Program-made: the position numbers and the translations under genes | Part shown: positions 5,071 through 5,871 of the stretch, in pieces | How positions within the stretch are numbered: position 1 is the stretch's first letter | Layout of the letters: each line of letters opens with the position of its first letter | Assembly: GCA_030609625.1 (NCBI GenBank) | Contig: JAUWBX010000158.1 | Coordinates: 1 to 5,871 of the forward strand | DNA: 5,871 bases | Source: Phycisphaerae bacterium | GTDB taxonomy: Bacteria > Planctomycetota > Phycisphaerae > Sedimentisphaerales > Anaerobacaceae | Reading direction: 5' to 3' | The notes under the pieces: model-generated | Database searches by the model: none | What the model saw: only the letters and a program-made list of their open reading frames with translations | Told to the model about the DNA's origin: nothing

Positions 5071-5580
5071 ATGATTAAAAAAAGATTAACAGCCTCACGG
5101 GGCTTTACACTTATAGAGTTGATAATAGCCATGGCAATTACGCTTATTGTCGTGCTTGCTATCGGTATGGCCTTGGTTGACGGCCAGAGAGGCTGGAGCA
5201 CCCAGTATAATCGTATATACTCCGATGTAGTTACAGACGGCTATGTAGCAAGGAGGAAGTTTGACGCAGTAATGCGCAAGGCAAGCAGGGAAAAGTTCGA
5301 AATCGACCCCGCCGGCAGTTGGGTCGAGGTTTATTACTATGCAGACGACACATCTACTGTCGTTGACCGCTATGCACGTTTCTCTACGGCTAACGGTAAC
5401 CTGAATGTTGAGTACGGCCAACTGGTTCCAACAAAGGTAACACTAACAACCGAGACCGTCTGCGGGAATGTATCCGGCTGCACGTTCGAGCAACTCGGCC
5501 GGTCCATCCAAATGATACTTAAACTCGATAACGGGCCGCATACGAACACTATTATCTCGTATGCGGTTGCGAACAATTAA
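5071..5580 (+). CDS. PilW/GspJ-like minor prepilin
   Basis: 169 residues. A textbook class III leader MIKKRLTASRG is cut before Phe12, followed by FTLIELIIAMAITLIVVLAIGMAL with Glu16 at mature +5. This is the conserved N-terminal transmembrane and assembly helix of type IV pilins and type II secretion pseudopilins. After it, GWSTQYNRIYSDVVTDGYVARRKFDAVMRKAS (41-72) resembles the helix that links to the globular head in PilW/GspJ proteins. Cys131 and Cys137 (CGNVSGC) could form a disulfide in the periplasm. In known systems such minor pilins join V/I and X/K partners in a tip complex that starts fibre assembly. It sits 17 nt after the first prepilin gene and 36 nt before the third. A 10-bp hairpin lies in its last codons. 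Confidence 0.83.
   Translation: MIKKRLTASRGFTLIELIIAMAITLIVVLAIGMALVDGQRGWSTQYNRIYSDVVTDGYVARRKFDAVMRKASREKFEIDPAGSWVEVYYYADDTSTVVDRYARFSTANGNLNVEYGQLVPTKVTLTTETVCGNVSGCTFEQLGRSIQMILKLDNGPHTNTIISYAVANN
5536..5566 (+). repeat. 10-bp hairpin at the 3' end of the second prepilin gene
   Basis: CCGCATACGA (5536-5545) is the exact reverse complement of TCGTATGCGG (5557-5566), with an 11-nt loop; two further G-U pairs can extend the base. It lies inside the coding sequence, 12 nt before the stop codon, and no T-run follows. It may affect mRNA stability or ratio between the second and third genes. Confidence 0.75.
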
Positions 5581-5616
5581 AAAATCGTCCTCGAAAAAAT
5601 AGGGGGGTAAGTGAAT

Positions 5617-5871
5617 ATGAAAAAGCTGCTACAATCAAAAAAACGCGGCTCTGCCATACCGCTGGCCGTAGTTGTGCTCTTAATATTGCTTGCAATGGGA
5701 ACAGGACTGCTCAGGCTGGGTCTGAATAGCCGCATCTTTTCCATACGAACCACCTCGGATATTGCGGCCCGGTGTGCTGCCGACGCAGGCCTGACAAAGG
5801 CTCTCTTTGAAATGAACGAAAAACTGCAGGTTACATCCTGGGACGACAGCACCCTGCCACAGGCAACTGGC
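5617..5871 (+). CDS. PilX/GspK-like minor prepilin, 3' partial
   Basis: The first 85 residues are visible and the frame stays open at the window end. ATG 5617 follows a G-rich ribosome site (AGGGGGG, 5601-5607) by 9 nt; an in-frame GTG at 5611 is too close to it. The leader MKKLLQSKKRG is basic and ends at Gly11, but mature position +1 is Ser, +4 is Pro and +5 is Leu (SAIPL), so the usual Phe and Glu are missing. A hydrophobic helix runs to about residue 30 (LAVVVLLILLAMGTGLL). The following IRTTSDIAARCAADAGLTKALFEMNEKL matches the PilX_N pattern, in which a run of Ala and Ala-Asp/Glu-Ala-Gly-Leu follows the membrane helix. GspK-type proteins also lack Glu at +5, and a third position in the operon fits. 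The bulky C-terminal domain expected for GspK/PilX is outside the window. Confidence 0.75.
   Translation, partial: MKKLLQSKKRGSAIPLAVVVLLILLAMGTGLLRLGLNSRIFSIRTTSDIAARCAADAGLTKALFEMNEKLQVTSWDDSTLPQATG

Noticed and set aside
5577..5852. Minus-strand frame of 91 codons at the right end
   Set aside because: Opposite strand of the PilX-like gene, which has a leader, a membrane helix and a ribosome site.

Overview
The window reads as bacterial chromosomal DNA of moderate GC with ordinary housekeeping genes, all on the + strand. The organism cannot be fixed from the sequence alone. A Gram-negative-type bacterium is likely, because the window holds type IV pilus / type II secretion minor pseudopilins and a MuiA-family protein. 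The trpS-DUF2007-scpA order and the prepilin genes with a long upstream leader fit a planctomycete (Phycisphaerae-like) or related lineage, but that is a low-to-moderate confidence inference.

Layout. (1) Positions 2-1432 hold the 3' part of a DUF4139 / mucoidy-inhibitor-A family gene whose start lies outside the window. It ends at a strong 15-bp-stem intrinsic terminator preceded by a second small hairpin. (2) About 390 gene-free bases (1433-1827) carry that terminator and a nest of inverted repeats, including a 68-bp palindromic REP/MITE-like element (1675-1742). (3) A compact operon follows: trpS (tryptophanyl-tRNA synthetase, TTG start), a small DUF2007 protein, and scpA (condensin kleisin subunit, TTG start). 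Gaps are 2 and 15 nt. scpB is not next to scpA. (4) Positions 4014-4573 are about 560 non-coding bases. The first part is a fold-back repeat built from a 9-bp unit. The second part has a plausible extended -10 promoter and could be a long untranslated leader. (5) Three prepilin-like genes follow: a PilV/GspI-like, a PilW/GspJ-like and a PilX/GspK-like gene, the last running off the window end.

Functionally there are three unrelated blocks: an envelope-associated protein of unclear role, a translation/chromosome-segregation operon, and the start or middle of a minor pseudopilin operon. In known systems the V-W-X (I-J-K) type minor pilins assemble into a tip complex that primes a pilus or pseudopilus, and prepilin peptidase would process them at the Gly|Phe-type sites seen here.

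No CRISPR array, tRNA, rRNA, transposase or recognisable defence system was found. The least explained DNA is the 4014-4573 spacer and the nested palindromes at 1609-1770. I do not see evidence for a wholly new multi-gene system.
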